A DNA stretch of 64,000 nucleotides from Cernens ardua (GTDB lineage: Bacteria; Pseudomonadota; Gammaproteobacteria; Pseudomonadales; Halomonadaceae). The stretch spans positions 1 to 64,000 of the forward strand of contig NZ_JBPCZH010000001.1 in NCBI RefSeq assembly GCF_051251085.1, read 5' to 3'. Position numbers and translations under genes: made by a program. The notes beneath the pieces are model-generated. The model was not told where the DNA came from and did no database searches. It saw only the letters and a list, made by a program, of their open reading frames with translations. Every line of letters begins with the position of its first letter. Within the stretch, counting starts at the first letter, position 1. Below, in pieces: positions 6,599 through 13,838 of the stretch.

Positions 6599-6645
6599 TT
6601 ACAAGCAATACTTGTAATTACAAGAGAAAAACAAGTTAAAATTGT
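6599..6645. promoter_or_regulatory. OL operator cluster
   Basis: TTACAAGCAATACTTGTAA (6599-6617) is a perfect 19-base palindrome. A second site with one mismatch, ACAAG-TTAAA-ATTGT, lies at 6631-6645, and a half site TTACAAG lies between them at 6618. The form ACAAG-N5-CTTGT is shared with the sites between cI and cro. The position, left of cI and at the start of the leftward operon, fits OL/PL. The exact -35/-10 boxes are not clear. Confidence 0.75.
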
Positions 6646-6702
6646 ACTTTTATACAAAAAAAAGCCTGCGATTTACGCAGACTCATGAAAAATATAGAGT
6701 TT

Positions 6703-7401
6703 TCAGTCATAATTTTCCCACCAGAAGACCCTACCTATTATTTTAGGTGCGTCATCATTCTCCAGGCTATAAATTTCGGCCTCATACTCCTCAGCATTAT
6801 CACTGACAAGCTTGATCTGATGTCCCGGCAATCTGTATAAGCGCTTTAGTCGCAAGAGCCCACCATGATTAAGGGCATATATCTTCCCATCTATGATTCT
6901 AAGGCAGCCTTTATCTATCGCAATAGGCATGCCACTTAGAATAGTTGGCTCCATCGATCTACCAATAGCAGTTCCACACGAAGCATTAGAGGGTAAGACT
7001 CCAGCCCGGTTGAGTCTTTCAATGGGAAAGGAGATGCGGTTTTCAGTATCTTCAACAACTTCAGAAGTACGGCCACCTCCCATAGAAAATTCAACTTCAT
7101 GAAAGAAAGGAAGTAATACGTGATCTTCATGATTAATATCAGATCCTTCAATTAGCTCATGCTGGTGCAGCTGAATTTCATCACTGGGCTTATCTTCTAC
7201 CGTTCCCTCTCCAAGCAGTAACCATTCAGGCTTTACATGAAGTATTTGCGCTAAAGCTTCAATCCTCTTTTGTCTAGGCTGAGTCTTTCCTGACACCCAT
7301 TGCTGAACCGTCTGTGCTGAAACTCCAAGCCTTTTAGCCAAGTCGGTCTGGGTTAATTTTTCTATTGCAAGGGCAAGTTTAAGTCGCTGGCCAATACTCA
7401 T
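6703..7401 (-). CDS. cI: CI-type repressor, XRE HTH plus S24 peptidase domain
   Basis: 232 residues from the ATG at 7401 (MSIGQRLKLALAIEKLTQTD). The open frame reaches to 7503, but the upstream part lies within operator DNA. The N-terminal helix-turn-helix (about 5-60, QTDLAKRLGVSAQTVQQWV) binds operators. The C-terminal LexA/UmuD-like S24 domain has GRSMEPTILSG with Ser149 and the likely general base Lys186 in LLRLKRL. It keeps lysogeny and should self-cleave on RecA activation. The usual Ala-Gly cleavage pair is not obvious; the linker around 105-110 is FSMGGG. It is divergent from cro, with operators between. Confidence 0.95.
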   Translation of the reverse strand: MSIGQRLKLALAIEKLTQTDLAKRLGVSAQTVQQWVSGKTQPRQKRIEALAQILHVKPEWLLLGEGTVEDKPSDEIQLHQHELIEGSDINHEDHVLLPFFHEVEFSMGGGRTSEVVEDTENRISFPIERLNRAGVLPSNASCGTAIGRSMEPTILSGMPIAIDKGCLRIIDGKIYALNHGGLLRLKRLYRLPGHQIKLVSDNAEEYEAEIYSLENDDAPKIIGRVFWWENYD

Positions 7402-7458
7402 AGCATCGCTAAATCTCTGATAGGTTGATGAGGTAAAGCAAACTGTCGTGAACATTTT

Positions 7459-7498
7459 ACAAGGTTTCCTTGTTTTTCTATAAACAAGAATAACTTGT
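7459..7498. promoter_or_regulatory. OR operators between cI and cro
   Basis: Two perfect ACAAG-N5-CTTGT sites: ACAAGGTTTCCTTGT at 7459-7473 and ACAAGAATAACTTGT at 7484-7498, centres 25 bases apart. Weaker half-site matches follow at 7506-7510 and 7525-7529, possibly a third operator. A rightward promoter may use TTGTAA (7496) and TAGGAT (7519) with a 17-base spacer, which would overlap the second site. These control the cI/cro switch. Confidence 0.75.
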
Positions 7499-7548
7499 AA
7501 CATGTCTTGTAAAGATTTAGGATTACAAGAGTTAATTGGAGGGCAGCC

Positions 7549-7767
7549 ATGTATTACCGTGAGGCTTTAACTAAAGCAGTTAAGGATGCGGGAGGACAAT
7601 CAAAACTTGCAGAGTTTTGCAATGTTACCCAGCAAGCAGTGCAGCAATGGGTTTCTTCGGGGAAGGTACCTCCTTCGCGCGTCCGTGATGTCGTTGAGGC
7701 ATCGAGAAATTCTGTGACTGAGCATGAATTGAGACCCGATATATTCGGTGAAAAACCAGCCGCATGA
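7549..7767 (+). CDS. cro: Cro/YdaS-family DNA-binding protein
   Basis: 72 residues with a helix-turn-helix, SKLAEFCNVTQQAVQQWVSSGKVPPSRV (about 18-46), in the style of Cro/YdaS proteins. It would compete with CI for the ACAAG-N5-CTTGT operators and start the lytic programme. The start ATG follows GGAGGG. First gene of the rightward early operon, and its stop overlaps the next start (ATGA). Confidence 0.9.
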   Translation: MYYREALTKAVKDAGGQSKLAEFCNVTQQAVQQWVSSGKVPPSRVRDVVEASRNSVTEHELRPDIFGEKPAA

Positions 7768-7901
7768 ACACAACTTTACAACGTTTTACAGGCGACTACG
7801 TCGGCGAGATACGGCCCGGCAAAGTTGACGAGAAGAGATTAGCTGAAATACCGGGATTGGATTTGACTGGAACGATTTTCGAGAAGAGGGGAAGGGTATG
7901 A
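7764..7901 (+). CDS. Very small early phage protein (45 aa)
   Basis: The frame MNTTLQRFTGDYVGEIRPGK... to EKRGRV is joined by four-base ATGA overlaps to cro on one side and to the next gene on the other, which makes a real translated gene likely despite its size. Mixed charge, no recognised motif. It sits in the place of cII-type genes, but no HTH is apparent. Confidence 0.65.
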   Translation: MNTTLQRFTGDYVGEIRPGKVDEKRLAEIPGLDLTGTIFEKRGRV

Positions 7902-8152
7902 GCGAGTTAACAGAAAGTGAAATTGCAGTAATGCTGCCCCGGTTGGCTGAACGTACAGCTTTGTACGATACGGCCGAAGAGCAGGCGATCGTTTACAAGC
8001 GTGCTGTAGCCATCCTCAAAGGACCAGACGAGCCATTTCTAGCGAATATCGAAGATTTGACACTTGAGCAGAAAATTAAGGCTGCTGAGAAAATACTCAG
8101 CAACCTGAAATTGGCAAGAAAAGCACTTGGACGAGCTACCTCGTGCGTTTAG
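7898..8152 (+). CDS. Hypothetical early phage protein
   Basis: 84 residues, mostly helical, beginning MSELTESEIAVMLPRLAERTAL. Starts within the stop of the previous gene, with AGAGGGGAAGGG as ribosome site. No family recognised; no HTH or membrane segment. Its last 17 bases overlap the convergent minus-strand gene at 8136. Confidence 0.65.
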   Translation: MSELTESEIAVMLPRLAERTALYDTAEEQAIVYKRAVAILKGPDEPFLANIEDLTLEQKIKAAEKILSNLKLARKALGRATSCV

Positions 8153-8390
8153 ATCGGGATATGGCTTTTTTGACCAACTCTGGATTTATTTTCATAGGTG
8201 ATCGAGTGTCTGTTTTAAATTTTTTGACAGCATCTTCAATCTGTTCGCGGGTAATTAACAAGTTTCTAACGATGTCTTCGATGTTTGCATCAGTGTCTTC
8301 GATCACATTTTCGCAGTAAGGCGATGAGACAAGTGCGAAAAGAATTTCTTTCGAAAGATTATATGAATCGTCATTAGCTAGTGAAGTCAT
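8136..8390 (-). CDS. Minus-strand gene inside the rightward early operon
   Basis: 84 residues, helical, beginning MTSLANDDSYNLSKEILFAL and ending in a basic tail (ISRSKRTR). An AGGAGG site 7 bases before the ATG strongly supports translation. Facing against early rightward transcription, it may be expressed from the prophage (moron) or as an antisense control. No family recognised. Confidence 0.6.
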   Translation of the reverse strand: MTSLANDDSYNLSKEILFALVSSPYCENVIEDTDANIEDIVRNLLITREQIEDAVKKFKTDTRSPMKINPELVKKAISRSKRTR

Positions 8391-8463
8391 GCCGGCCTCC
8401 TGTGCCGTTGAGTGTGGAAACTAAACGATAACAGGAAATAGGTCGGCACCCTACATAAACCAA

Positions 8464-8500
8464 AGCCCCGGCGACTGTGGAGGTCGGGCCGAGGCTTTAA
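8464..8500. repeat. Inverted repeat before the antirepressor gene
   Basis: AAAGCCCCGGC ... GGCCGAGGCTTT with an inner GAC / GTC pair. Read leftward the right arm ends GGCTTTGGTTT, so it could terminate minus-strand transcripts. Read rightward it sits 16 bases before the start codon at 8516. A hairpin of similar bulged layout occurs at 34503-34533. Confidence 0.5.
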
Positions 8501-8515
8501 CGAAGTGAGGTAATC

Positions 8516-9208
8516 ATGAAGCAGATTATTGAATTTAGCAAGCTGTCGATGGACAGCACGGAGATATCAGAACTTGTCGAGTCTCGTCATGACAAGGTTA
8601 AGCAGTCAATTGAAAGGCTGGCTGCCCGCGGTGTTATTGAATTACCCCCAGTGGGGGAAATTAAAACATCGACCAAGCCCATCCATATCTATGTGTTCGA
8701 AGGTGAAAAGGGACGACGTGACAGCCTAGTGGTTGTTGCACAGTTATCTCCAGAATTTACAGGACGATTGGTTGACCGTTGGCAAGAGCTGGAAGAAAAG
8801 GTTTCTAAACCCTTATTACCCGATTTTTCTAATCCAGTGGAGGCCGCACGCGCATGGGCTGACGCCAAAGAGTCGGAAATGAAAGCTATTGAGGCGGCAC
8901 AGGCGGCAAAACCTGCCGTTGAATTTGTTGACCGTTACGTAAAAGCCAACAACAGCAAATCTATCCGTGAGACTGCGAAGATTCTGCGCATTCCCGAAAA
9001 GCAGTTCATCCAACAGCTGATAGACGACAAGATTCTGTACCGTCAGTCGGGAAATTTGCTGCCACACCAGAAGCATCACAATGCTGGGCGATTCTCAGTT
9101 AAAACAGGTGAGGCCAATGGTCATGCATATACCCAAACGCGAGTAACGGGTGAAGGAATCGACTATCTAGCTAACGCCTACGGCTACATGATCGGGACGG
9201 CAGCATAA
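8516..9208 (+). CDS. Rha-type / KilAC phage antirepressor
   Basis: 230 residues. The N-terminal part (1-100) is Rha-like, with LVESRHDKVKQSIERLAARGVIELPP and DSLVVVAQLSPEFTGRLVDRW. The C-terminal part (about 115-230) is a KilAC domain, with SIRETAKILRIPEKQFIQQL, KILYRQSGNLLPHQKHHNAG and the RVTGEGIDYLA ending. Such proteins are DNA-binding regulators and antirepressors in temperate phages. The gene lies after cro and before the replication genes; its last base overlaps the next ATG. Confidence 0.88.
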   Translation: MKQIIEFSKLSMDSTEISELVESRHDKVKQSIERLAARGVIELPPVGEIKTSTKPIHIYVFEGEKGRRDSLVVVAQLSPEFTGRLVDRWQELEEKVSKPLLPDFSNPVEAARAWADAKESEMKAIEAAQAAKPAVEFVDRYVKANNSKSIRETAKILRIPEKQFIQQLIDDKILYRQSGNLLPHQKHHNAGRFSVKTGEANGHAYTQTRVTGEGIDYLANAYGYMIGTAA

Positions 9209-10014
9209 TGCAATTCACTCTATCTATTAACCAGCCAAAGGCGAAAGAGTGGGGGCTAAATGCTCAGCAAGCTCTATTGTTCTCATTCGTCTATAGCGTG
9301 CCGTCATGGGCAAATTCTGTCGTAAAAGACGATGGTTCAGTTTTCTATGCTCTTGCAAAGCAAAAGATCATCGAAGAGTTACCTTTGCTTACTGACAAGA
9401 TAGACACGGCATACAGGATGCTAAGGCAGCTTTCTGAAAAGGGAATTATTGAGTTATCAAGCACCGGTTCAATAACCCTTATTCGTATCACTGAAATTGG
9501 TAAGCAATGGAACAAGAAAATTGATGGGTCGGAAAAATATCCGAACACTAACAAAGGTCGGAAAAATATCCGATCTGGGTCGGAAAAAAATCCGAGCGAG
9601 GTCGGAAAAATATCCGAGGAAGGGTCGGAAAAAAATCCGACAAATCATGATACCAGTAATCATGTAACCAATCATGATACCAGTAATCAGAATAAACCCT
9701 CTGGGAAGCGCGAGAAAAAATCGACACAACTCCCAGAAGATTTCCAACCCAACGACACGGCAAAGCGCAAAGCCGAGTCGTCTGGATTGAATATTCAAGA
9801 ACAACTTGAGTACTTCAAAGACTACCACGCTGCACGCGGATCGACTTTCAAAGACTGGCAGGCTGCTTTCAGGACGTGGCTGAACAACGCCAATCGCTTT
9901 GCGACACCGATCAATCGATACAAGTCGAAACCACGCTCAACACCTGGCATGCATACCAACTTGCCTGACTTCTCAAACGTAAAGACTAGGGAGGACGGTA
10001 CCGTTGATTTCTAA
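9208..10014 (+). CDS. O-like replication initiator with internal origin
   Basis: 268 residues. The N-terminal winged-helix-like region (about 15-95: LNAQQALLFSF, YRMLRQLSEKGIIELSS) would recognise the origin. A repetitive middle (about 107-155) is encoded by five iterons, and the C-terminal DUF-like region (LPEDFQPNDTAKRKAESSG, FKDWQAAFRTWLNNA) is the part that usually contacts the helicase or loader. The arrangement (iterons inside the initiator gene, DnaC-like gene next) parallels lambda O-P. The start overlaps the previous gene; the gene overlaps dnaC by 11 bases. Confidence 0.85.
   Translation: MQFTLSINQPKAKEWGLNAQQALLFSFVYSVPSWANSVVKDDGSVFYALAKQKIIEELPLLTDKIDTAYRMLRQLSEKGIIELSSTGSITLIRITEIGKQWNKKIDGSEKYPNTNKGRKNIRSGSEKNPSEVGKISEEGSEKNPTNHDTSNHVTNHDTSNQNKPSGKREKKSTQLPEDFQPNDTAKRKAESSGLNIQEQLEYFKDYHAARGSTFKDWQAAFRTWLNNANRFATPINRYKSKPRSTPGMHTNLPDFSNVKTREDGTVDF
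9527..9640. other. Replication origin: five iterons inside the initiator gene
   Basis: Five copies of GGTCGGAAAAATATCCGA or GGTCGGAAAAAAATCCGA start at 9527, 9556, 9578, 9600 and 9623, a spacing of 29, 22, 22 and 23 bases, which keeps four of them close to the same helical face. Each has TCGGA / TCCGA arms around an A-rich centre. They encode Gly-Ser-Glu-Lys-type repeats in the initiator. Iterons in an initiator gene are the known form of lambdoid origins. Confidence 0.85.
9643..9689 (+). repeat. Direct repeats beside the iterons
   Basis: AATCATGATACCAGTAATCA occurs at 9643-9662 and again at 9670-9689 (27-base period), coding NHDTSNHVTNHDTSNQ. They directly follow the iterons and may belong to the origin, for example as an unwinding or accessory protein site. 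Confidence 0.7.
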
Positions 10015-10807
10015 CCTAGCAAAACTCCTTGAGCCAATCGACACCGTGATTCGCGAGTGTGAAAAACATGGCGAGTATGACGACACGCTTATGCGTTATC
10101 CCAGTAGCGACGTTCCACGTTGGTCTGGATGCACGAAGTGTCACGAAGAGCGCCGAGCGGAACAGGAACAGGCTGAAGCAGAAGCGACAGAGCGCAAGCG
10201 CGTTGAAAAGGCTGTCAAGGATGCGATTGGCTATGCCGCAATCCCGCCGCGATTTGAACACAAGAATTTCGATAGCTACGTCGCGAAAACAGACGAGCAG
10301 AAACGACACCTTGAGCGGTGCAAGTCGTACGTTGAAAAATTCGATGAGCATTTCAAGTCAGGTACCGGACTTCTGATGATGGGCTCGCCAGGTACTGGTA
10401 AAACGCACTTAGCTGTAGCAACGCTTCATGCCGTCATCGCTGAGAAGCGCACACGAGGGCTGTATACCACTGCTGCAAGAATGTTTCGGCGCATCAAATC
10501 GACATATGACCGCGATAGCGAAGAGACCGAAAGCCAAGTTATCGATATTTATTCGCAGATCGGGCTGCTGGTGCTGGATGAAATTGGCCTTGGCTTCGGC
10601 AGCGACACTGAAATGAATTACCTGTTCGACGTCATCAACTACCGGTACGAGCAGTGTCTGCCGACGATCATTATCTCAAATCGTCAGCCTGACGAGTTAT
10701 CCAAGTGGCTTGGTGATCGTGTTGTTGACCGCCTGCGCGAGTGCTGCAAAGCAATGGTATTCGATTGGAAAAGCGTGCGACGCGATATTGGGAGGGCATC
10801 GGCATGA
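10004..10807 (+). CDS. dnaC: DnaC-like helicase loader (AAA+ ATPase)
   Basis: 267 residues. It should load the host replicative helicase at the phage origin. Walker A is GSPGTGKTH (127-135) and Walker B is LLVLDEIGLG; an IISNRQPDELSKWLGDRVVDRL sensor/Arg-finger region follows. The N-terminus has cysteines (CEKHG, CTKCHEE) like DnaC phage homologues. The start is TTG at 10004 behind GGGAGGA; no ATG fits. It overlaps the initiator gene and, by ATGA, the methyltransferase. Confidence 0.92.
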   Translation: MISNLAKLLEPIDTVIRECEKHGEYDDTLMRYPSSDVPRWSGCTKCHEERRAEQEQAEAEATERKRVEKAVKDAIGYAAIPPRFEHKNFDSYVAKTDEQKRHLERCKSYVEKFDEHFKSGTGLLMMGSPGTGKTHLAVATLHAVIAEKRTRGLYTTAARMFRRIKSTYDRDSEETESQVIDIYSQIGLLVLDEIGLGFGSDTEMNYLFDVINYRYEQCLPTIIISNRQPDELSKWLGDRVVDRLRECCKAMVFDWKSVRRDIGRASA

Positions 10808-11754
10808 GCGACCATACGATCAAAGGTCTTCGTGCTCAATTCAAGGCTACAGGCAAGTTTCATACACCGCCCGAGCTTGCCTTGTTCTTGCGCTCACTTA
10901 TTCCGGGTACTCCACGCGATGTATACGATCCAACATGTGGCGCTGGCGCTCTCCTATCGGTATTCGATGATTGCATTCCCAAATATGGGCAGGACATTGA
11001 TAGCGGAGCATTGAACGACGCGGCGATGATTCCAAACATGCATACAGCTTATGGCGATGTACTTGAGGAAGCGGCATATATGGATAAGCGGTTTCATGCC
11101 ATCGTTGCTAATCCACCGTTCGGAATTAAATGGCGACCGCATGAAGATGAACGCTTTGATGCTATGCCCTGCATTCCGACTCAAGGGCGCGCTGATTATG
11201 CATTCATCGGACACATCATCCATATGCTAGCTGAAGATGGAGTGGCCGCAGTGTTGTGCTCTACCGGCATCCTGTTCCGAAGCGGACGCGAACAGCAGAT
11301 TCGTCGATGGATGATCGAGCAAAACTTGATCGATCAGGTGATTTCAATTCCGGGTAACACATTTCCAGATACCAGCATTGCCACTGCTTGCATTGTTATC
11401 AGAAAAGATCGATCTGCCACATCAATTACTTTCCATGATAGGGCCAATAACCTGACCCGTGAGGTAGAGCTTTCCGAAGTGGCGTCAAATGATTACGGGC
11501 TTTTAGTTAGTAACTACGTGCAGCCGGAACTAGAGGCTCCTGAAGAAGTTGACCTGCATGCTGTGCAGCGCAGTGTTATGTCATCAGCTGTGAAGAACAT
11601 CAAAGCCGAACTTGAGCTGCAGAAGATTATCTGCGAGCTGGAAGGGAAGGACTTTTATCCACACTGGAAGCAGATGCGCAATGCAGTAGATGAAATGCGT
11701 CCGGCCCGTACCATTAATGACGAACAACAAATGGAGCTGGTGATTGGCGAATGA
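10804..11754 (+). CDS. N6-adenine DNA methyltransferase
   Basis: 316 residues from the ATG overlapping the dnaC stop. The SAM-binding motif DPTCGAGA (42-49) and the catalytic NPPF (103-106) place it in the N-6 adenine (HsdM-like) class. The C-terminal third (about 230-316) is helical and lacks a clear target-recognition domain. No restriction endonuclease is adjacent. It likely modifies phage DNA to escape host restriction or to control replication or packaging. Embedding in the replication operon implies early expression. Confidence 0.9.
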   Translation: MSDHTIKGLRAQFKATGKFHTPPELALFLRSLIPGTPRDVYDPTCGAGALLSVFDDCIPKYGQDIDSGALNDAAMIPNMHTAYGDVLEEAAYMDKRFHAIVANPPFGIKWRPHEDERFDAMPCIPTQGRADYAFIGHIIHMLAEDGVAAVLCSTGILFRSGREQQIRRWMIEQNLIDQVISIPGNTFPDTSIATACIVIRKDRSATSITFHDRANNLTREVELSEVASNDYGLLVSNYVQPELEAPEEVDLHAVQRSVMSSAVKNIKAELELQKIICELEGKDFYPHWKQMRNAVDEMRPARTINDEQQMELVIGE

Positions 11755-11776
11755 ATAGGGATGGGAGTGCCTCGAC

Positions 11777-11968
11777 TTGAAGGAAGTTATCTCAGTTTTC
11801 ACAGACCCAATCGCTGCGCTTGAAGAAGCCTCTTATCTCTACAATGAAAAGTGTGTACCGCAGATTATAAGACGCTCGCCGAACGGGAAATATCGAGTCT
11901 ATGACGATGACGGGAAAGGCCAGATCGAGAACATCGTCGCTCGGATCAACACGAGGAATTTTGAATGA
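11777..11968 (+). CDS. Small hypothetical phage protein (63 aa)
   Basis: Start TTG at 11777 behind GGGAG; no ATG is available in frame. The sequence (TDPIAALEEASYLYNEKC, NGKYRVYDDDGKGQ) looks like a compact alpha/beta protein. Unknown function. Its stop overlaps a 15-codon frame (11966-12013) that bridges to the next gene. Confidence 0.55.
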   Translation: MKEVISVFTDPIAALEEASYLYNEKCVPQIIRRSPNGKYRVYDDDGKGQIENIVARINTRNFE

Positions 11969-12004
11969 ACAGAGATGAAGTGCTGCAGGTGTTGAGGGCT
12001 AGTG

Positions 12005-12505
12005 ATGAGTAAGCCTCGTGACTTTATCTGCAAATGCTCATCGCTAAAAGATGCCCTCGCTGCGCTGGGGCGTATTCCGAGCATATTGAATCAGGCATTC
12101 AGTCAATGGGGTAGCGTGGATATTGTTGTGAGAGAGCATAAGGAGCCACGCTCTCTCGATCAGAATCGGTTGCAGCGCCTGTGGTGTAAAGAGGCTGCAC
12201 AGCAACTCGAAGGGCATACAGCAGAGGATTGGCGTGCACACTGCAAGCTTCATTTTGGTATTCCCATATTGCGTCGTGATTGCGAAGAATTTCGCGAAGT
12301 TTATGACCGCCTTATCCGTCCACGACCGTACGAAGAAAAGCTGGAAATCATGAAAGAGCCTATCGACTTTCAAGTGACTCGGATTATGAACAAGCCTCAG
12401 AAGTCGGAATACCTACAGCTGATGTGGGAATTCTTCACTGGTGAAGGTGCGCAGTTAACAGACCCTTCAATGATGGGCAGAGAAAAATACAGGGAGGCTG
12501 CATAA
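12005..12505 (+). CDS. Conserved phage protein, NinB/YbcN-like (tentative)
   Basis: 166 residues from the ATG at 12005. The patterns RSLDQNRLQRLWCKEAAQQL and KLHFGIPILRRDCEEF recur in many phage proteins placed between replication genes and resolvases, where NinB/YbcN recombination-associated proteins are found; I am not certain of the exact family. A 15-codon frame overlapping its start (11966-12013, MNRDEVLQVLRASDE) may serve translational coupling. Soluble, no membrane segment. Confidence 0.6.
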   Translation: MSKPRDFICKCSSLKDALAALGRIPSILNQAFSQWGSVDIVVREHKEPRSLDQNRLQRLWCKEAAQQLEGHTAEDWRAHCKLHFGIPILRRDCEEFREVYDRLIRPRPYEEKLEIMKEPIDFQVTRIMNKPQKSEYLQLMWEFFTGEGAQLTDPSMMGREKYREAA

Positions 12506-12742
12506 ATGTGTGATTGCGCATGGAAAGATGATAGGCCCATAGACAATTGTGGAGAGCTGGCTGAGGCACTCAATTGCGACCTGACGAAACTTGTTCAATA
12601 CAGCGAGTCATTTACTGAACTTGAGCCAGACTACTGCCTTTGTAACGTAGACATTGAAGAGTCATGTAAAAAGTTCGGACACATGGCATATCGCGATGAC
12701 GCATTGAGCTGGGAGATTGAGAAGATTGGAGGAGCCGCATGA
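12506..12742 (+). CDS. Small Cys-containing phage protein
   Basis: 78 residues with cysteines at both ends (CDCAWKDDRPIDNCG, DYCLCNVDIEESCKKFG), suggesting a metal-binding fold, but the spacing fits no finger I recognise. ATG at 12506 directly after the previous stop. The stop overlaps the next start (ATGA). Confidence 0.6.
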   Translation: MCDCAWKDDRPIDNCGELAEALNCDLTKLVQYSESFTELEPDYCLCNVDIEESCKKFGHMAYRDDALSWEIEKIGGAA

Positions 12743-12900
12743 AATTCGTCGTAGGGTTTTTAGCTTGTTACGTAGTGCTGTTCCTGATGTGCAAGAGCTT
12801 TGGCTGGGGGCAGGAAGATACAGTTAAGCAATGTCACCTAAGCGGATCATTCACTGTTCATGACAAAGTGTATAGATGCGCGACGGAGGGTGGACAATGA
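12739..12900 (+). CDS. Small membrane protein (53 aa)
   Basis: The frame MKFVVGFLACYVVLFLMCKSF opens with a hydrophobic segment (residues 2-19) and ends in a short polar domain with two cysteines. ATGA overlap with the gene before and with the gene after supports reality. Could be an inner-membrane or secreted peptide; function unknown. Confidence 0.6.
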   Translation: MKFVVGFLACYVVLFLMCKSFGWGQEDTVKQCHLSGSFTVHDKVYRCATEGGQ

Positions 12901-13208
12901 GAGTAGTCAGTAAAGCCCTGCGCAACTCGGCCCATGGGAAGAGCTGCACGCTTCGTCTGCCGGGGTGCAATCACAATCCAGAAACAGTAGTGCTGGCGCA
13001 TTTGCCAATCCCCGGAAGGTCAATCATGGGTGCAAAAGAACGGGATGATTTTGGAATTTTTTGTTGTTCTAACTGCCATGACCAACTTGATTCGAGAATA
13101 AAAGGGGAAAAAGTTGATGGATGGGATGCGCTGAGAGCTTTGGCAGAAACAGCTGATATTCAGACTGCGGAAGGATTGAGATCCTTTAAGGGTTGGAGAA
13201 ATGGCTAA
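12897..13208 (+). CDS. YbcO-like (DUF1364) nuclease
   Basis: 103 residues from the ATG at 12897 (overlapping the previous stop). It matches the DUF1364/YbcO pattern: GKSCTLRLPGCNHNPETVVLAHLP, then CCSNCHDQLDSR. The family is a small metal-dependent endonuclease in the nin region of lambdoid prophages. Conserved Cys, His and Asp positions are present. The adjacent RuvC-like gene is consistent with a recombination/repair cluster. Confidence 0.85.
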   Translation: MRVVSKALRNSAHGKSCTLRLPGCNHNPETVVLAHLPIPGRSIMGAKERDDFGIFCCSNCHDQLDSRIKGEKVDGWDALRALAETADIQTAEGLRSFKGWRNG

Positions 13209-13377
13209 TAGTGCTATTTCAGAACTGATAGCGTGGGCTGTCACTCAAGACATTCACTTTGTTTGGGAAATGAAGCAATCAAAAGATGGACATCTTATAC
13301 CGCTTCGTGATGCTAACTATGCTCGAGCACGCTCTGTAATTGTACACGACCGGGCATTGAGGAGTCTTGAGCAATGA
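13201..13377 (+). CDS. Small hypothetical phage protein (58 aa)
   Basis: The frame MANSAISELIAWAVTQDIHF... to RALRSLEQ overlaps the previous gene by 8 bases and the RuvC-like start by ATGA. Soluble, mildly basic C-terminus. No family recognised. Confidence 0.55.
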   Translation: MANSAISELIAWAVTQDIHFVWEMKQSKDGHLIPLRDANYARARSVIVHDRALRSLEQ

Positions 13378-13838
13378 TCGTAGGAATAGACCCCGGAAAG
13401 AGTGGAGCGATCGCAGCTATTGGCGAAAAGTCACATGCTGAGAAGATACCTCTTTCTGGCAAAGAGATCGACGGCGCCCTTATTGCCCGATTACTCAGTG
13501 AACTCAATCCTGATGTTGTCATTCTTGAAAAAGTAGGGGCAATGCCAGGGCAAGGAGTAACAAGCATGTTCTCGTTCGGGAAAGGCTTTGGAATTGTTAT
13601 TGGAGTGCTTGAGGCGCTGAGTATCCCATATCGAATCGTGACCCCGCAGGCATGGAAAAAATGCGTGTTGGCCGGCACATCCAAGGACAAGGATGCGGCA
13701 ATCAACTTCGTGAGACGTGCTTATCCTGATGTTGAGCTGGTGCCAGCTCGTTGTCGTAAGCCACACGATGGAATCGCTGATGCTGTTTGCCTTGCAGAAT
13801 ACGGGCGGCAATTATTAATCAAAGGGGAGGCTGCATGA
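13374..13838 (+). CDS. RuvC-like Holliday junction resolvase
   Basis: 154 residues. It should resolve branched recombination or replication intermediates. The RNase H-like fold is evident: MIVGIDPGKSGAIA (Asp6), VVILEKVGAMPGQG (Glu52) and the C-terminal HDGIADAVCLAEY (Asp132, Asp136). The GMPGQG-type motif and size match the phage/poxvirus RuvC-like branch. It takes the place of rusA/rap in lambdoid nin regions. The start overlaps the previous stop; the stop overlaps the next start. Confidence 0.9.
   Translation: MIVGIDPGKSGAIAAIGEKSHAEKIPLSGKEIDGALIARLLSELNPDVVILEKVGAMPGQGVTSMFSFGKGFGIVIGVLEALSIPYRIVTPQAWKKCVLAGTSKDKDAAINFVRRAYPDVELVPARCRKPHDGIADAVCLAEYGRQLLIKGEAA

Noticed and set aside
11966..12013. 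15-codon frame MNRDEVLQVLRASDE
   Set aside because: Overlaps both neighbours; more likely a coupling element than a product.
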